Source: Lachnospiraceae bacterium
GTDB lineage: Bacteria > Bacillota > Clostridia > Lachnospirales > Lachnospiraceae
Direction of reading: 5' to 3'
NCBI GenBank assembly: GCA_900759665.1
Contig: CAAEWE010000081.1
Span: forward strand, 1 to 64,000
DNA length: 64,000 nucleotides
Shown here: piece by piece, positions 28,430 through 38,413 of the stretch
How positions within the stretch are numbered: position 1 is the stretch's first letter
Layout: each line of letters starts with the position of its first letter
Position numbers and translations under genes: made by a program
The notes under the pieces: generated by a model
What the model saw: only the letters and a program-made list of their open reading frames with translations
Databases searched by the model: none
Told to the model about the DNA's origin: nothing

Positions 28430-28499
28430 TAACCCGGCAATGATTTTGTTTGGAAGTTTTAGTGAAGAAATGATCAGGGGGATACAGGGAGGAAGGGTT

Positions 28500-31349
28500 A
28501 TGCATAAAACAGAGAGGAAATTTCATCAGTTCCTTTCTGTTTTTTTGTCTTTTTGTATGATATTTGCATTAACCGTGGGAAATTATGGAGATTATGTGAG
28601 GGCGGATCCGGATGATGAAAATGAGGGGAAAAGTACGGCCTCTTATGACTGCGTGTGGTTCGGACAGTATCCGCAGTCGGAAGTGCCGCAGGGATCAGAA
28701 CTTTATCAGACTTTAAACGGACTGACAGAATCCTCATGGAATTCCTGCCGGGAAACCCTTTATCAGGGAAAACGATACCGCCGGATGAAAGCATATCAGG
28801 CTCATCAGTACCGGTTGGAGGACAGTGGGTATTTCCAGTGGAAAACGATTAAGAAATGGCGTTATTTTGTGTACGAACCCATCAAATGGCGGGTTTTATC
28901 CAGAGAGGATGGAAAGGCTCTGCTGCTTGCGGATCAGGCAGTGGACAGCGGACAGTATGGAGGGAGCAGCTGGAGCAGCTGCCGGCTGCGGAAATGGCTG
29001 AATACAGAGGTAAATATCAATAATTTAAGCTCCACGGAGTATTATTTCCAATGTTATGCCTTCTCAGAGCAGGAACGCTCCGCCATTGTGAGCAGGGAGG
29101 TGCCTGCGGATGATGCGGGCACGCAGAAGGTGACAGACAGTGTGACTCTGCCGGATATGTCTGAACTGACGGATACAGGGTATGGTTTTAAGGCGACGGC
29201 ACAGGAGATGGATGACGCCAGAAGCTGTACCATGACAGAGTTTGCTTTTGCCATGGGGGCACAAAGCAACAATGGCTGTATGAGCGGTGCCTACTGGCTG
29301 CGGTATCATCCGGGAGAATGGGAAAACTGTGTGGGGTACACGGGGATGTATATGAGAGATCATATGATCGCTGATACCTGTTTTGATATCTGCATCCGTC
29401 CTATGCTTCTGCTGGATCTGTCTAAGACATCCTGTTATGAGGATGCCGGAACTGTTGACTTTAATCTGCCGGAAGGAGAGAGGGTGCAGGCAAAAGCATA
29501 TTCCGATCCTTTGAGAGGATGTTTCCCGTATCTTTACGGGGCAGGGAAAAATGCCTGGGATTGTGTCTGGTGGGGACATTATCCGGGGCAGGAAGTCACA
29601 GGGGAGGATTCATGGAAGCTGTACCGGGAGATTCTGGCACAGCCGGAAACCGAGTGGAAAGATGATATCCTGACATTACAGAACTGTCGTTATCTACGGG
29701 CAGGGTCTGCATCAGAACGCCGTTATTTTGCGATACAGCCGGTTCGCTGGCGGGTATTGCAGCGGGACGAACAGGGTCTTATGCTGATGGCGGATGAATG
29801 CATAGATATCAGAAAGTACCGGGACAGCGGGGAAACGGCATTATGGAAGGACAGTGCACTTCGGAAGTGGCTGAACGCTTCGGATGGACTGTCTGGCACG
29901 ATGTGTTCTGTTCCGGAACAAAACATGCTGCAGACGATATCCGGAGAGAAGATCACTCTGCCGGATCAGAAAAATGACAATGCGGTGAAGGTAAAAGCCA
30001 ACGGAGTTTTTTCGGATTATGCGAAGGCGGTCTGGCAATGGGAAAAGGGAGCATCCGATACCCTTGAGGAAGACATGCAAAAGAATGGCTGGTGGCTTTC
30101 AGACAGTACCGGGCAGAAAACATCCGGCTGGTATGCATGCATCCGGACGGCCGGAACGAAACCACAGATCTTTGAGGAGATCTGCCCTGACAATTCTACA
30201 GAGGTGAATACTTCCGTGCGGGGCGTGGTACCGGTCATTTCAATCCCGTTGTCGGCAGAAAAAGAACTGGTGCGTGCTGGAACAACATTGGAAGAAGGAA
30301 ACAGGGATGTGATCGGGACGGAAGGATCGCAAATTCCAATCTCACATCGGGAAAATGAAACGCCGGCACCGACCATGGCTGTAACGGAAGCCGCAGTAAC
30401 ATCATCTCCGGAAATATCAGAGGAACCTGTCCGGACTTTGGATCCGGTAACGACTCCCAACCAGGAAGAACAGACAGAAATACCGGAATTATTACAAAGT
30501 CCGGCTCCGACATCGGGGCAAATTGGAGAGGAGAGCCCTTCTCCGACCCGGATCCCGCAAAGCACAGAGACACCGGTGCCGGTATCAAGCAAGGCACCGC
30601 AAAACAGTGAAAACCCAGACAGCAGCCCTCAAAGTTCATGGATGCCCCGGCCGGTACAGGAAAGTCAGAAACCTGCTGAAAATACGATGCTCCCACAAGG
30701 CACAGAAGTTTCACTGCCACAGCAGTCTGCACCGGGCGGCAGCGGGGACACCGGTAATACATTTTCCGGAAGTCATGTAGAGGGAGTATCCCTGACTACA
30801 GGTAATAACGGGCAGGTGGTGATCCGCTGGAAAGCTTATGACGGTGCACAGGGATATGAAATTTTCCGCAAAAAAAGAAATGGAAAAAATCTCCGGATTG
30901 CGATAGTCTCGTCGAAAAAACAGTCTTATCAGGACTACGGGGCGACAATAGAGGGCATATATTATTATACCGTACGGGCGTACTACCGGGACAAAAACAA
31001 ATGGTGGTATTCGGAGTATGGAACCTGGGAGCCGGTTCAGATCACAGTTACCGTGGACCGGCCGGTTCTTCGGATCACAAAACAGAAGCATAAACTGTTG
31101 TTCCGGATACGTCACGGACAAAATGCCTGTGGACTCTCTATGGAAATGAGGAAAGGGAAACGCAGATATCATCAGGTCCGCTTAGGGAGACAGAGCAGCT
31201 GGATCAAGACCGAAGGGGACAAAACAACATTTTCCATGAGGGTGGGAGCTGCAAAGGGAATTTATTCTTTCCGTATACGGACATACCGGATCATCCGGAA
31301 GAAAAAGTATTTTAGCAGATATTCCGGGAATATTAAAATACGTTTGTAA
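28500..31349 (+). CDS. Secreted protein with two DUF6273 domains and C-terminal FnIII module
   Basis: A 949-residue exported protein starting at the ATG behind GGAGGAAGGGTT. After the signal peptide come two divergent DUF6273 domains (about 45-330 and 355-600), each opening with a W-G-YPQ/YPG motif (CVWFGQYPQSEV, CVWWGHYPGQEV) and containing WRVL and SxLRKWLN. A Thr/Pro/Ser/Glu linker (about 620-755) leads to an FnIII domain (about 765-845) and a basic C-terminal module that resembles the end of the protein at 34318. DUF6273 is common in secreted proteins of gut Clostridia, with no known activity. Its position between a dead and a live LRR gene suggests a surface-display cluster. Confidence 0.8.
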   Translation: MHKTERKFHQFLSVFLSFCMIFALTVGNYGDYVRADPDDENEGKSTASYDCVWFGQYPQSEVPQGSELYQTLNGLTESSWNSCRETLYQGKRYRRMKAYQAHQYRLEDSGYFQWKTIKKWRYFVYEPIKWRVLSREDGKALLLADQAVDSGQYGGSSWSSCRLRKWLNTEVNINNLSSTEYYFQCYAFSEQERSAIVSREVPADDAGTQKVTDSVTLPDMSELTDTGYGFKATAQEMDDARSCTMTEFAFAMGAQSNNGCMSGAYWLRYHPGEWENCVGYTGMYMRDHMIADTCFDICIRPMLLLDLSKTSCYEDAGTVDFNLPEGERVQAKAYSDPLRGCFPYLYGAGKNAWDCVWWGHYPGQEVTGEDSWKLYREILAQPETEWKDDILTLQNCRYLRAGSASERRYFAIQPVRWRVLQRDEQGLMLMADECIDIRKYRDSGETALWKDSALRKWLNASDGLSGTMCSVPEQNMLQTISGEKITLPDQKNDNAVKVKANGVFSDYAKAVWQWEKGASDTLEEDMQKNGWWLSDSTGQKTSGWYACIRTAGTKPQIFEEICPDNSTEVNTSVRGVVPVISIPLSAEKELVRAGTTLEEGNRDVIGTEGSQIPISHRENETPAPTMAVTEAAVTSSPEISEEPVRTLDPVTTPNQEEQTEIPELLQSPAPTSGQIGEESPSPTRIPQSTETPVPVSSKAPQNSENPDSSPQSSWMPRPVQESQKPAENTMLPQGTEVSLPQQSAPGGSGDTGNTFSGSHVEGVSLTTGNNGQVVIRWKAYDGAQGYEIFRKKRNGKNLRIAIVSSKKQSYQDYGATIEGIYYYTVRAYYRDKNKWWYSEYGTWEPVQITVTVDRPVLRITKQKHKLLFRIRHGQNACGLSMEMRKGKRRYHQVRLGRQSSWIKTEGDKTTFSMRVGAAKGIYSFRIRTYRIIRKKKYFSRYSGNIKIRL

Positions 31350-31411
31350 CCTGTTAATTATATTAGGATGTTGGGGTGACCCCTGCATCATATTAGATTA
31401 AGGAGAAAAAT

Positions 31412-34321
31412 ATGAGAAATACGAAGCAATGGATGGCACTGCTTCTCAGTGCTGCAATGATCATGCAAAGTACACCGGCCAGTCTGCAGGCAGCGTCAAA
31501 ACCAAAGCTGAATAAAACGAAGCTGACCCTGCAGGTGGGGAACAAAGCCGGACTCAGGGTAAAGGGAGGCCGTATCAAAAAATGTGTTTACCGGTCAAAA
31601 AACAAAAAGATCGCAACCGTAAATGGAAAAGGAATGGTAAAGGCGAGAAAAAAGGGAAACACGAAAATCTGTGTAACAGTGACTTATCGGGAAGGCAAAA
31701 ATACATTAAAAAAGAAGCTGTGGTGTAAAGTGATCGTAAAGGCACAGAGTAAAGCAGACACGACAAAGGTAAGTCCTGAGACTTTTGTGACCGTAAAGCC
31801 GGGAGTTTCAAATGTGCCATCGCAGACGGTTACATCACAGAGTCCGGTGGATGTTTCACCATCCGGTGGAACGACAGCGGTTCCCGGTATGACAGCATCT
31901 GCAGCACCGGAGATTCCGGAAGTAACGGCAGGAATGGAACCGACGGCGAAAGCAACATTCCAGCCGATTTTGTCAGAGAAAACATCGGAGCCGGATCAAA
32001 CAAAGCATCCGGAAGTTTCGAAAGCTCCGGATACGACTCAAAAGCCGAATGTGTCCACAAAACCGGACACGACCGAAAAACCGAATGTGTCCACAAAACC
32101 GGACACGACCAGAAAGCCATCGATCGAGCTTCCGTTTGTACCGGTGGAGACGCCGGATTCTTCCAAACAGCCGGAGCAGACAAAGGCACCGGGTCAGACA
32201 ACGATACCAACAGAGGGGCCGACGGCAGCACCGGCTCTGACACCGCTTCCATATCAAAGCCTGACTACAGGGGGTGCGATCCGGGCTGCAAGTAATATTC
32301 AGTGGAAGGATGACCGGATCACATCAGGCCTGTTTCGGTATTATCTTGATGAAAGCGGACAAAATGCAATGATCACAGGACTTTCTTCCGAAGGAAAAAA
32401 TCAGACAGAGCTTGTGATACCGGCTGAAATCGATGGAATCGCAGTTTATGCTGTACAAGAAGGTGCCATAAGTAATGCAAAGAAACTTCAGAAGCTGAAC
32501 ATATCGGAGGGCGTAAAAGAAATGGCAGCAGGTGCTGTTTCGAACTGCAGGGTTCTTGAAGAGGTTACGATTCCGTCTACATTACAATTTGTAGCAGAGG
32601 ATGGAAAGAATCCGGCAGATCGGGGGGCTGCGATCTTTCAGAGAAGCAGTGCTCTGGTAAAAGTGGAAGTTGCAGACAAAAACCCATGGTATCAGGCAAC
32701 AAAAGAGGCAGTATATAGTAAGGATGGCAAAAATCTCCTCTACTGGTTTCCGGGCAATACAGCAACCTGTGCAGCAATCTCTGCCGGTGTGTGCTGCATT
32801 GAGCCACAGGCGTTTATGGGAAATACCGTGTTGGAAAAGATCATTGTACCGGATTTTGTGCAGGAGATTGGAAGAGGCGCTTTTTATGGCTGCACACAGC
32901 TTACAGACATACAGCTTCCGGAGAAATTATTCTATTGTGGAGAAAACGCTTTTGCAGGATGCGAGGCATTAACGGAACTTTATATTCCGGAAGGAGTAGA
33001 GGATCTTGGCAGCCGGATCGAGGATTGCATTGTACTGAAAAAACTATATCTGCCGGCTTCCATGAAACAAGTATCGGCTGGAATTTCAGGATGTGGCGCT
33101 TTGGAGCAGATCATTGTTCCGGAGGAGAGTCCATATCTGGAATCAGATGCTTCCGGTTTTTACAGCAAAGGAAAACAAACGCTTTTTTATGTATTTCATG
33201 CATCGGAGCTGGAAGAGTTTATTGTACCGGATAGTTTGAAGGAGATTGGAGACAGTGTTTTTCGTGACATAGAATCATTGAAAAATATAGATTTGAAAAA
33301 TGTAGAAAAAATTGGCATGTGTGCTTTTGAAGGATGCAGCAATCTGCAGACGGTTCATTTCGGAAACCGGCTTAAAGAGATCGGACAGTCCGCATTTGGT
33401 AATTGTACCGGTCTTACCGGGATTACGCTGCCGGATGGGATGGAATTAATAGAAGCAAATGCATTTTATAACTGTACTGCATTAAAAAAGATCGAATTTC
33501 AGGGCACTGTGAAAAAGATGAAAGGCAATGCATTTGGCAGCTGTACTTCCCTGGAAAGTTTTGACGTGCCGGAGGGCATTGAGTACATGGATAGTATTCT
33601 GGATGGTTGTGAACAATTGACAAAGATTACTCTTTCTTCCACTGTGAGAGGCTTCTGTTTCGGGGAAGAAGAACTGGATACAGAGCCGTTTTATGGAGTG
33701 AATGCGTTACAGCAGATTGAGGTTTCTTCTGGAAATTCCTATTTGAAAACAGATGGAACTGCTTTATACACGGCAGATGGAAAAATATTGCTGTATCACT
33801 GCGTAGGAGCAGAGCAGGAGAGCTATGATGTGCAGCAGGGCACAGAAGTGATCGGAGAAGGAGCATTTAAGGAACCGATGTTTAGTGGCACCGTACCGTC
33901 ATTAAAGCAGATAACGCTTCCAGAAAGTTTAAAAGAGATCCGTGCAGGAGCATTTGAAAATTCCGGTCTGCAGCAGATCGCCGTACCCGGTAGTGTGCAG
34001 AAGATCGGAGACCGGGCTTTTAGTGGATGTTTTTTCCTGGAAAAAGTAGAGATTGACAGGGACAGCAGCCTGCAGGAGATTGGTGTGGCAGCGTTTCAGA
34101 ACTGCCGGGCGATGGAAACAATTTATATTCCGGCAGCAGTGGATAAAATCGGAGACACCGCGTTTAATTTATGCGTCGGTTTATCGGAAATCACCTATGG
34201 TGGAACCATGGAGCAGTGGAATACTCTGATACCGGAATATACGGATCTGGGAGGAAGTATCCGGGTCACATCGATTATCTGCAGCGATGGCACTCTTACG
34301 CCGGAGGAGATGGGAGAATGA
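31412..34321 (+). CDS. Secreted BspA-like protein with Big_2-type N terminus and LRR_5 repeats
   Basis: A 969-residue surface protein. Residues 1-29 are a signal peptide and about 32-112 a Big_2-like domain (KLTLQVGNKAGLRV ... KKIATVNGKGMVKA). A Thr/Pro/Lys stalk (about 115-285) includes a perfect 12-residue tandem repeat. Some twelve or more LRR_5 repeats of the form LxxIxIPxxVxxIGxxAFxxC extend from about 330 to the end. The family is associated with adhesion. The ATG at 31412 follows AAGGAG. The stop overlaps the start of the next gene (ATGA at 34318), so the two products are probably made together. Confidence 0.88.
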   Translation: MRNTKQWMALLLSAAMIMQSTPASLQAASKPKLNKTKLTLQVGNKAGLRVKGGRIKKCVYRSKNKKIATVNGKGMVKARKKGNTKICVTVTYREGKNTLKKKLWCKVIVKAQSKADTTKVSPETFVTVKPGVSNVPSQTVTSQSPVDVSPSGGTTAVPGMTASAAPEIPEVTAGMEPTAKATFQPILSEKTSEPDQTKHPEVSKAPDTTQKPNVSTKPDTTEKPNVSTKPDTTRKPSIELPFVPVETPDSSKQPEQTKAPGQTTIPTEGPTAAPALTPLPYQSLTTGGAIRAASNIQWKDDRITSGLFRYYLDESGQNAMITGLSSEGKNQTELVIPAEIDGIAVYAVQEGAISNAKKLQKLNISEGVKEMAAGAVSNCRVLEEVTIPSTLQFVAEDGKNPADRGAAIFQRSSALVKVEVADKNPWYQATKEAVYSKDGKNLLYWFPGNTATCAAISAGVCCIEPQAFMGNTVLEKIIVPDFVQEIGRGAFYGCTQLTDIQLPEKLFYCGENAFAGCEALTELYIPEGVEDLGSRIEDCIVLKKLYLPASMKQVSAGISGCGALEQIIVPEESPYLESDASGFYSKGKQTLFYVFHASELEEFIVPDSLKEIGDSVFRDIESLKNIDLKNVEKIGMCAFEGCSNLQTVHFGNRLKEIGQSAFGNCTGLTGITLPDGMELIEANAFYNCTALKKIEFQGTVKKMKGNAFGSCTSLESFDVPEGIEYMDSILDGCEQLTKITLSSTVRGFCFGEEELDTEPFYGVNALQQIEVSSGNSYLKTDGTALYTADGKILLYHCVGAEQESYDVQQGTEVIGEGAFKEPMFSGTVPSLKQITLPESLKEIRAGAFENSGLQQIAVPGSVQKIGDRAFSGCFFLEKVEIDRDSSLQEIGVAAFQNCRAMETIYIPAAVDKIGDTAFNLCVGLSEITYGGTMEQWNTLIPEYTDLGGSIRVTSIICSDGTLTPEEMGE
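32045..32116. repeat. 36-base tandem repeat in stalk-coding region
   Basis: Two adjacent 36-base units encode KPNVSTKPDTTE and KPNVSTKPDTTR. They differ only at their last bases and are a likely site of length variation by slippage. Confidence 0.9.
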
Positions 34322-34977
34322 CGAAAGCAGGCAGGAACGCCGTATTATTATTTTTCGTACTTGTGTCTGTGTGGATTCCGAAAGAGGCTGTAGCGAAGGA
34401 TTTTTCCCTTCATGCAGCAATCTGTCATGGAAGAAAAGTGCAGCTTCAGTGGGACAAGTGTCCGGGTGCATCCGGGTATCTTGTTCTGCGTGGAGCAGAT
34501 AAGGAGGAAAGTGGTGTACCGGTCGCAACCCTTGGAGAGGATGTTTTGGAATATACCGATACGACACTGGCACCCGGAGACACCGGATATTATCGGATCG
34601 AAGCTGTATTTTCGGAGGCAGCGGATTCAGAAACACAGGTGGTTACAAATCCGTGCAAAATATATCTGTCCGGAAAACCGGACACACCTTCGGTGAAGAT
34701 TAGACAGTCTGGCAGAAAACTGAAATTTCAGATCACACATCTGACCGGAAGTGAGGCGGTATATTTATACGGGAAAAAGAAAGGCGGCAGATATCAGCTT
34801 TATTCCATCACAAAAGATTCCTATCAGATGTTTGTGGAAAAGGATACGGCAAAATTTATTTTAAAAGCACAGAGTGCCAGAGGAATTTACTTTTTTCGGA
34901 TACGGTCTTACTGCATGGTAAAAGGAAAAAAGATATACAGTGCTTATTCGGAAGAGCGGAAAGTGCGTTTTGACTGA
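34318..34977 (+). CDS. Small secreted FnIII protein
   Basis: A 219-residue exported protein whose ATG at 34318 overlaps the TGA of the LRR gene and follows GGAGGAGATGG. After a signal peptide (1-27, ending KEAVA) it has one FnIII-like domain (about 28-110; VQLQWDKCPGASGYLVLRG) and a C-terminal module (about 118-219) ending GIYFFRIRSY...KKIYSAYSE. That end parallels GIYSFRIRTY...KKYFSRYSG in the protein at 28500. The shared module suggests a common anchor or partner, perhaps a wall polymer; this is inferred. Confidence 0.75.
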   Translation: MTKAGRNAVLLFFVLVSVWIPKEAVAKDFSLHAAICHGRKVQLQWDKCPGASGYLVLRGADKEESGVPVATLGEDVLEYTDTTLAPGDTGYYRIEAVFSEAADSETQVVTNPCKIYLSGKPDTPSVKIRQSGRKLKFQITHLTGSEAVYLYGKKKGGRYQLYSITKDSYQMFVEKDTAKFILKAQSARGIYFFRIRSYCMVKGKKIYSAYSEERKVRFD

Positions 34978-35007
34978 GAACATCAGAGTAGAGAGAAGCC
35001 TCCCTCT

Positions 35008-35034
35008 TAAGATTTCCGGCAATTGTGCCGATGT
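35008..35034 (+). promoter_or_regulatory. SigD (sigma-28) flagellar promoter
   Basis: TAAG (35008-35011), exactly 15 bases, then GCCGATGT (35027-35034) matches the SigD consensus TAAA-N15-GCCGATAT closely. It is 65 bases upstream of the DUF6240 gene and would serve the whole flagellin operon. Confidence 0.85.
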
Positions 35035-35098
35035 ACATAACAGAGTATCCGTTGATATGGAATAAACGGAAGCAACAGACTGGAAAGGTGAGCGAAAC

Positions 35099-38000
35099 AT
35101 GAATGTAAATGATATCATAACGCAGACCACTCATGTAAGCAGGAGGAAGACCGCATTTGGAACGGACTCCTTTTTGCAGATCGGCAGACGCAGCCAGGTG
35201 GTACAGGGCGTGATCTCCAAGGTATCGGACAGGGTTTCCATCAGCTTTAACGGCACAGAGGTCTCAGTCCCTGCGTCGTCAGTACATAATGCCACGGAAG
35301 GCGAAACGAGAAGTTTTAAGATCATGGAAGTGTCGAAGGAAAGGATTGTACTGAAAGAGGTTGGAAGAGAAGCTTCTTCCGGGAGCAGGGCGATGGTCGC
35401 AACGACGGTCAGCGCATCCTCCTATTCCTTTTCTGATCATCTGAACGAGAGCGGAAAGGTTTCCGGGGCAAAGCAGCAGGCAGGACAAAGCATTGCCGTG
35501 CTGACAGGAGAGGATTATCAGAGTATGGAATCAGAGCAGGGAGCTCTGGAGGAATATAAAGCATCGGCACTTGACCGTGCGATCGAACGTCACAAGGAGA
35601 ACCGCCGGTGGCAGCAGGAAAATGTACAGCAAAATATCGAGAACAGTAAGGAGTATCAGGAAACCATTAAAACGCTGCAGGAGCAGGGTGTCACACAGCT
35701 TATGGATCCGGCACAGATTGAAAATGCTCTTCGGGAGGCAGATCTTCCGGCGACAAAGGCAAATGTTGCGAAGGTGGCATCTGCGGTACAGATGACCACG
35801 ATCCTGCCGGAGCTGTCGCAGGATGCCAGAGCGTATATCCTTGAGGATCAGATGGTGCCTACTATCGAAAATCTGTATCAGGGGCAGTATTCTGCTTCAG
35901 GAGCGTTGGATTCTTCTATTGTAGATGATGAAGTATGGCAGCAGCTTCAGGGACAGATCGAGGGATTGCTGCAGGAAAATGGCATTGCGTTAGATGAAAC
36001 GGTGATGGCAGATGCCAAGTGGCTGTTTGCCAATGATATTGCCGTGACACCGGAAAATATTAATACGTTGCAGATGTTGAATGATATTTCAGAGAATATG
36101 ACACCGCAGAAGGTGTTAGATCAGATTATCTTTGCGATGCAGACCGGAGCGGCACCGGAGCAGGCATCCCTGGATGACAGCCAGATCGTGATCGCCAGGG
36201 AAGCGATAGAGACGTTGGAGGAGATCACACCGGAGGATGTGGAAAATGCTGTCCGGGATTACGGACAGGATGAAGTGACCCTGCAGCATTTAAAACAAGC
36301 GGCAGATGTACGGAAGAACGGACAGGGTAAAAATGGAAATTCCAGACAGGTTCCATTTGATGCAGAGGAACCCCGGAAAGCGGATGCGGTACCGGGGGCA
36401 GATCGTGCTGCAGTTACCATGACACAGTGCCAGTTAGAGGAGATACGTCTGAGAATGACACTCCCTGCTGCCGTGAGAATGGCACAAAAGGGGATTGATA
36501 TTGAGGTGGCTTCTCTTACCAATCTGGTAGAAGAGCTTCGCCGGCAGGAGCAGGATGACTACGGGGAGATTATGACAGATGTGGATCTGGATGATGCTCA
36601 GTGGAGCCGTGTTCATGAGACGATTGCAGCAGCAGAGGATATCCGCACTGCTCCGGCATATATTATTGGAACCGGTGTGAGACAATACAGCCTGCTGACC
36701 ATGAATACGCTTCACAAAGCAGCGGTCAGTGCGGTGGTACAGATGCGGCAGTATCAGACGGATTATGAGGCTGTGGGGACGCAGATCCGGCCGGATCTTG
36801 GAGACTCTATTCAGAAGGCATTCCAGAATGTACCGGATCTGCTGGCAGAACTTGGAATGGAGGACACACAGGCAAACCAGAGAGCTGTTCGGATTTTGGG
36901 ATATAACAGTATGGAGATCACAGAACACAATGTGATGAAGGTAAAGACGCTGGACGCACAGGTGAATTCTATATTAGACCATATGAAGCCGTCTCTGGTG
37001 ATGAAGCTGGTGCAGGAGGGAGACAATCCGCTGGATCTGTCTCTGGATGAGCTGGACCGGGAACTGGAGAAGCTTGCCGGAGAGCAGGAGGTGTCTTCGG
37101 AGGAGAAATACAGCCGTTATCTGTGGAGACTGGAACAGGAGCAGGGAATCACCCGGCAGGAAAGAGACGGCTACATTGGAATTTATCGTCTGTTAAACCA
37201 GGTGGAAAGCTCTGACGGAGCAGCGATCGGCAGTGTTGTGGAGGCCGGCTGGGAGATGAATCTCCGCAATTTATTGAGGGCAGTCCGGACAGAAAAACGA
37301 AAAGGACTGGATGCGAAGATTGATGATGACTTTGGAGGTCTGTCCGATTTACGGTACACTTCAAGGAGTATCACACAACAGATCGAAAATGCGTTTGATA
37401 ATCAGGATTTTTCCGGGGATTCTTCTGCGGATCATTCGCAGGAGTATTACGAACGGATGAACAGACAGATTCTCAGAGATATAACACCGGCGGCTCTTCG
37501 CGAGGTGAGCGACGGCGATATGGAGCAGCTTCTGGATGGATCTTTAGAGAGTCTTCATGAGAGACTGAAGCAGGCAGAGGGAGATCCTGAGACAGAACAG
37601 ACGCTTTATGAACAGCTTGCAGAACAGATCCGTGAAACGGTCGAACAGAGTCAGGAAGGTGTCCGATATCTGGAACAGATCGGTCTGCCGGATACCATTG
37701 CAAATATACAGGCGGCACAGCAGCTTGTGGCGCAGAATTACGATGTATATCGTGAAATTGACCAGAGACGCAGGGATGTTTCTGAGGAGGAGTACCGAGA
37801 GCTGCGTCAGGCGATGGAGGAAGTACCGGATGCATTAGAAGATCCGGTCAGGCTGCAGGAGAGCTATGACAGACTTGGTCAGAGTATGGAGAGGATATTG
37901 GAGCATTCCTATGAAGATCCGGTGATCACCGGTGATGAGCTTCAGGGATTAAAGCAGCTTCATGCCGGCATGGTTTTTCAGAACAGCATGGCACGGAGAC

Positions 38001-38392
38001 ACAGCTATGATGTACCACTTCAGACAGGAGATCAGGTGACCACCATGAATGTGACGCTGATCCAGGGAGAGGATGATGCCGGCAGAGTGCAGATCTATAT
38101 GCAGGATATGTCAGCAGATTTCCGTATTTCAAATGGGGAAGTGAAAGGTCTGATCCTGTGCGATGACAGAGAGAGATATGAGGAGCTTTCCGGACAGGCA
38201 GATTCTTTGGTTGAAAAGCTGGAGCAGGCTGGCAGTCCGGTCAAAAATATATCTTATACCATGAATCACAGATCCAGAGTGGATGCCATGACAGCAAAAG
38301 CAGGAGAGAGGGAACCATCCTCCTCATTGTACCGTGTGGCAAAGACTGTGGTACAACATGTCATGGGGGTAATGCAGCAGGAAAATGTTTAA
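35099..38392 (+). CDS. DUF6240 protein, possibly FliK-like, in flagellin operon
   Basis: A 1097-residue, Gln/Glu-rich protein without signal peptide. The N-terminal 95 residues form a small beta domain (VVQGVISKVSDRVSISFNGTEV), the middle is long and mostly helical, and the last 130 residues (LQTGDQVTTMNVTLIQ ... VQIYMQDMSADFRI ... LVEKLEQAGSPVKNISY) follow the pattern of the FliK C-terminal Flg_hook domain. It is the first gene behind the SigD promoter and lies 21 bases before flagellin. It is known to me as the DUF6240 family of flagellated Lachnospiraceae. A hook- or filament-length or export-switch role is my inference. Confidence 0.7.
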   Translation: MNVNDIITQTTHVSRRKTAFGTDSFLQIGRRSQVVQGVISKVSDRVSISFNGTEVSVPASSVHNATEGETRSFKIMEVSKERIVLKEVGREASSGSRAMVATTVSASSYSFSDHLNESGKVSGAKQQAGQSIAVLTGEDYQSMESEQGALEEYKASALDRAIERHKENRRWQQENVQQNIENSKEYQETIKTLQEQGVTQLMDPAQIENALREADLPATKANVAKVASAVQMTTILPELSQDARAYILEDQMVPTIENLYQGQYSASGALDSSIVDDEVWQQLQGQIEGLLQENGIALDETVMADAKWLFANDIAVTPENINTLQMLNDISENMTPQKVLDQIIFAMQTGAAPEQASLDDSQIVIAREAIETLEEITPEDVENAVRDYGQDEVTLQHLKQAADVRKNGQGKNGNSRQVPFDAEEPRKADAVPGADRAAVTMTQCQLEEIRLRMTLPAAVRMAQKGIDIEVASLTNLVEELRRQEQDDYGEIMTDVDLDDAQWSRVHETIAAAEDIRTAPAYIIGTGVRQYSLLTMNTLHKAAVSAVVQMRQYQTDYEAVGTQIRPDLGDSIQKAFQNVPDLLAELGMEDTQANQRAVRILGYNSMEITEHNVMKVKTLDAQVNSILDHMKPSLVMKLVQEGDNPLDLSLDELDRELEKLAGEQEVSSEEKYSRYLWRLEQEQGITRQERDGYIGIYRLLNQVESSDGAAIGSVVEAGWEMNLRNLLRAVRTEKRKGLDAKIDDDFGGLSDLRYTSRSITQQIENAFDNQDFSGDSSADHSQEYYERMNRQILRDITPAALREVSDGDMEQLLDGSLESLHERLKQAEGDPETEQTLYEQLAEQIRETVEQSQEGVRYLEQIGLPDTIANIQAAQQLVAQNYDVYREIDQRRRDVSEEEYRELRQAMEEVPDALEDPVRLQESYDRLGQSMERILEHSYEDPVITGDELQGLKQLHAGMVFQNSMARRHSYDVPLQTGDQVTTMNVTLIQGEDDAGRVQIYMQDMSADFRISNGEVKGLILCDDRERYEELSGQADSLVEKLEQAGSPVKNISYTMNHRSRVDAMTAKAGEREPSSSLYRVAKTVVQHVMGVMQQENV

Positions 38393-38413
38393 TCAATAGA
38401 AAAGAGGGACAAT

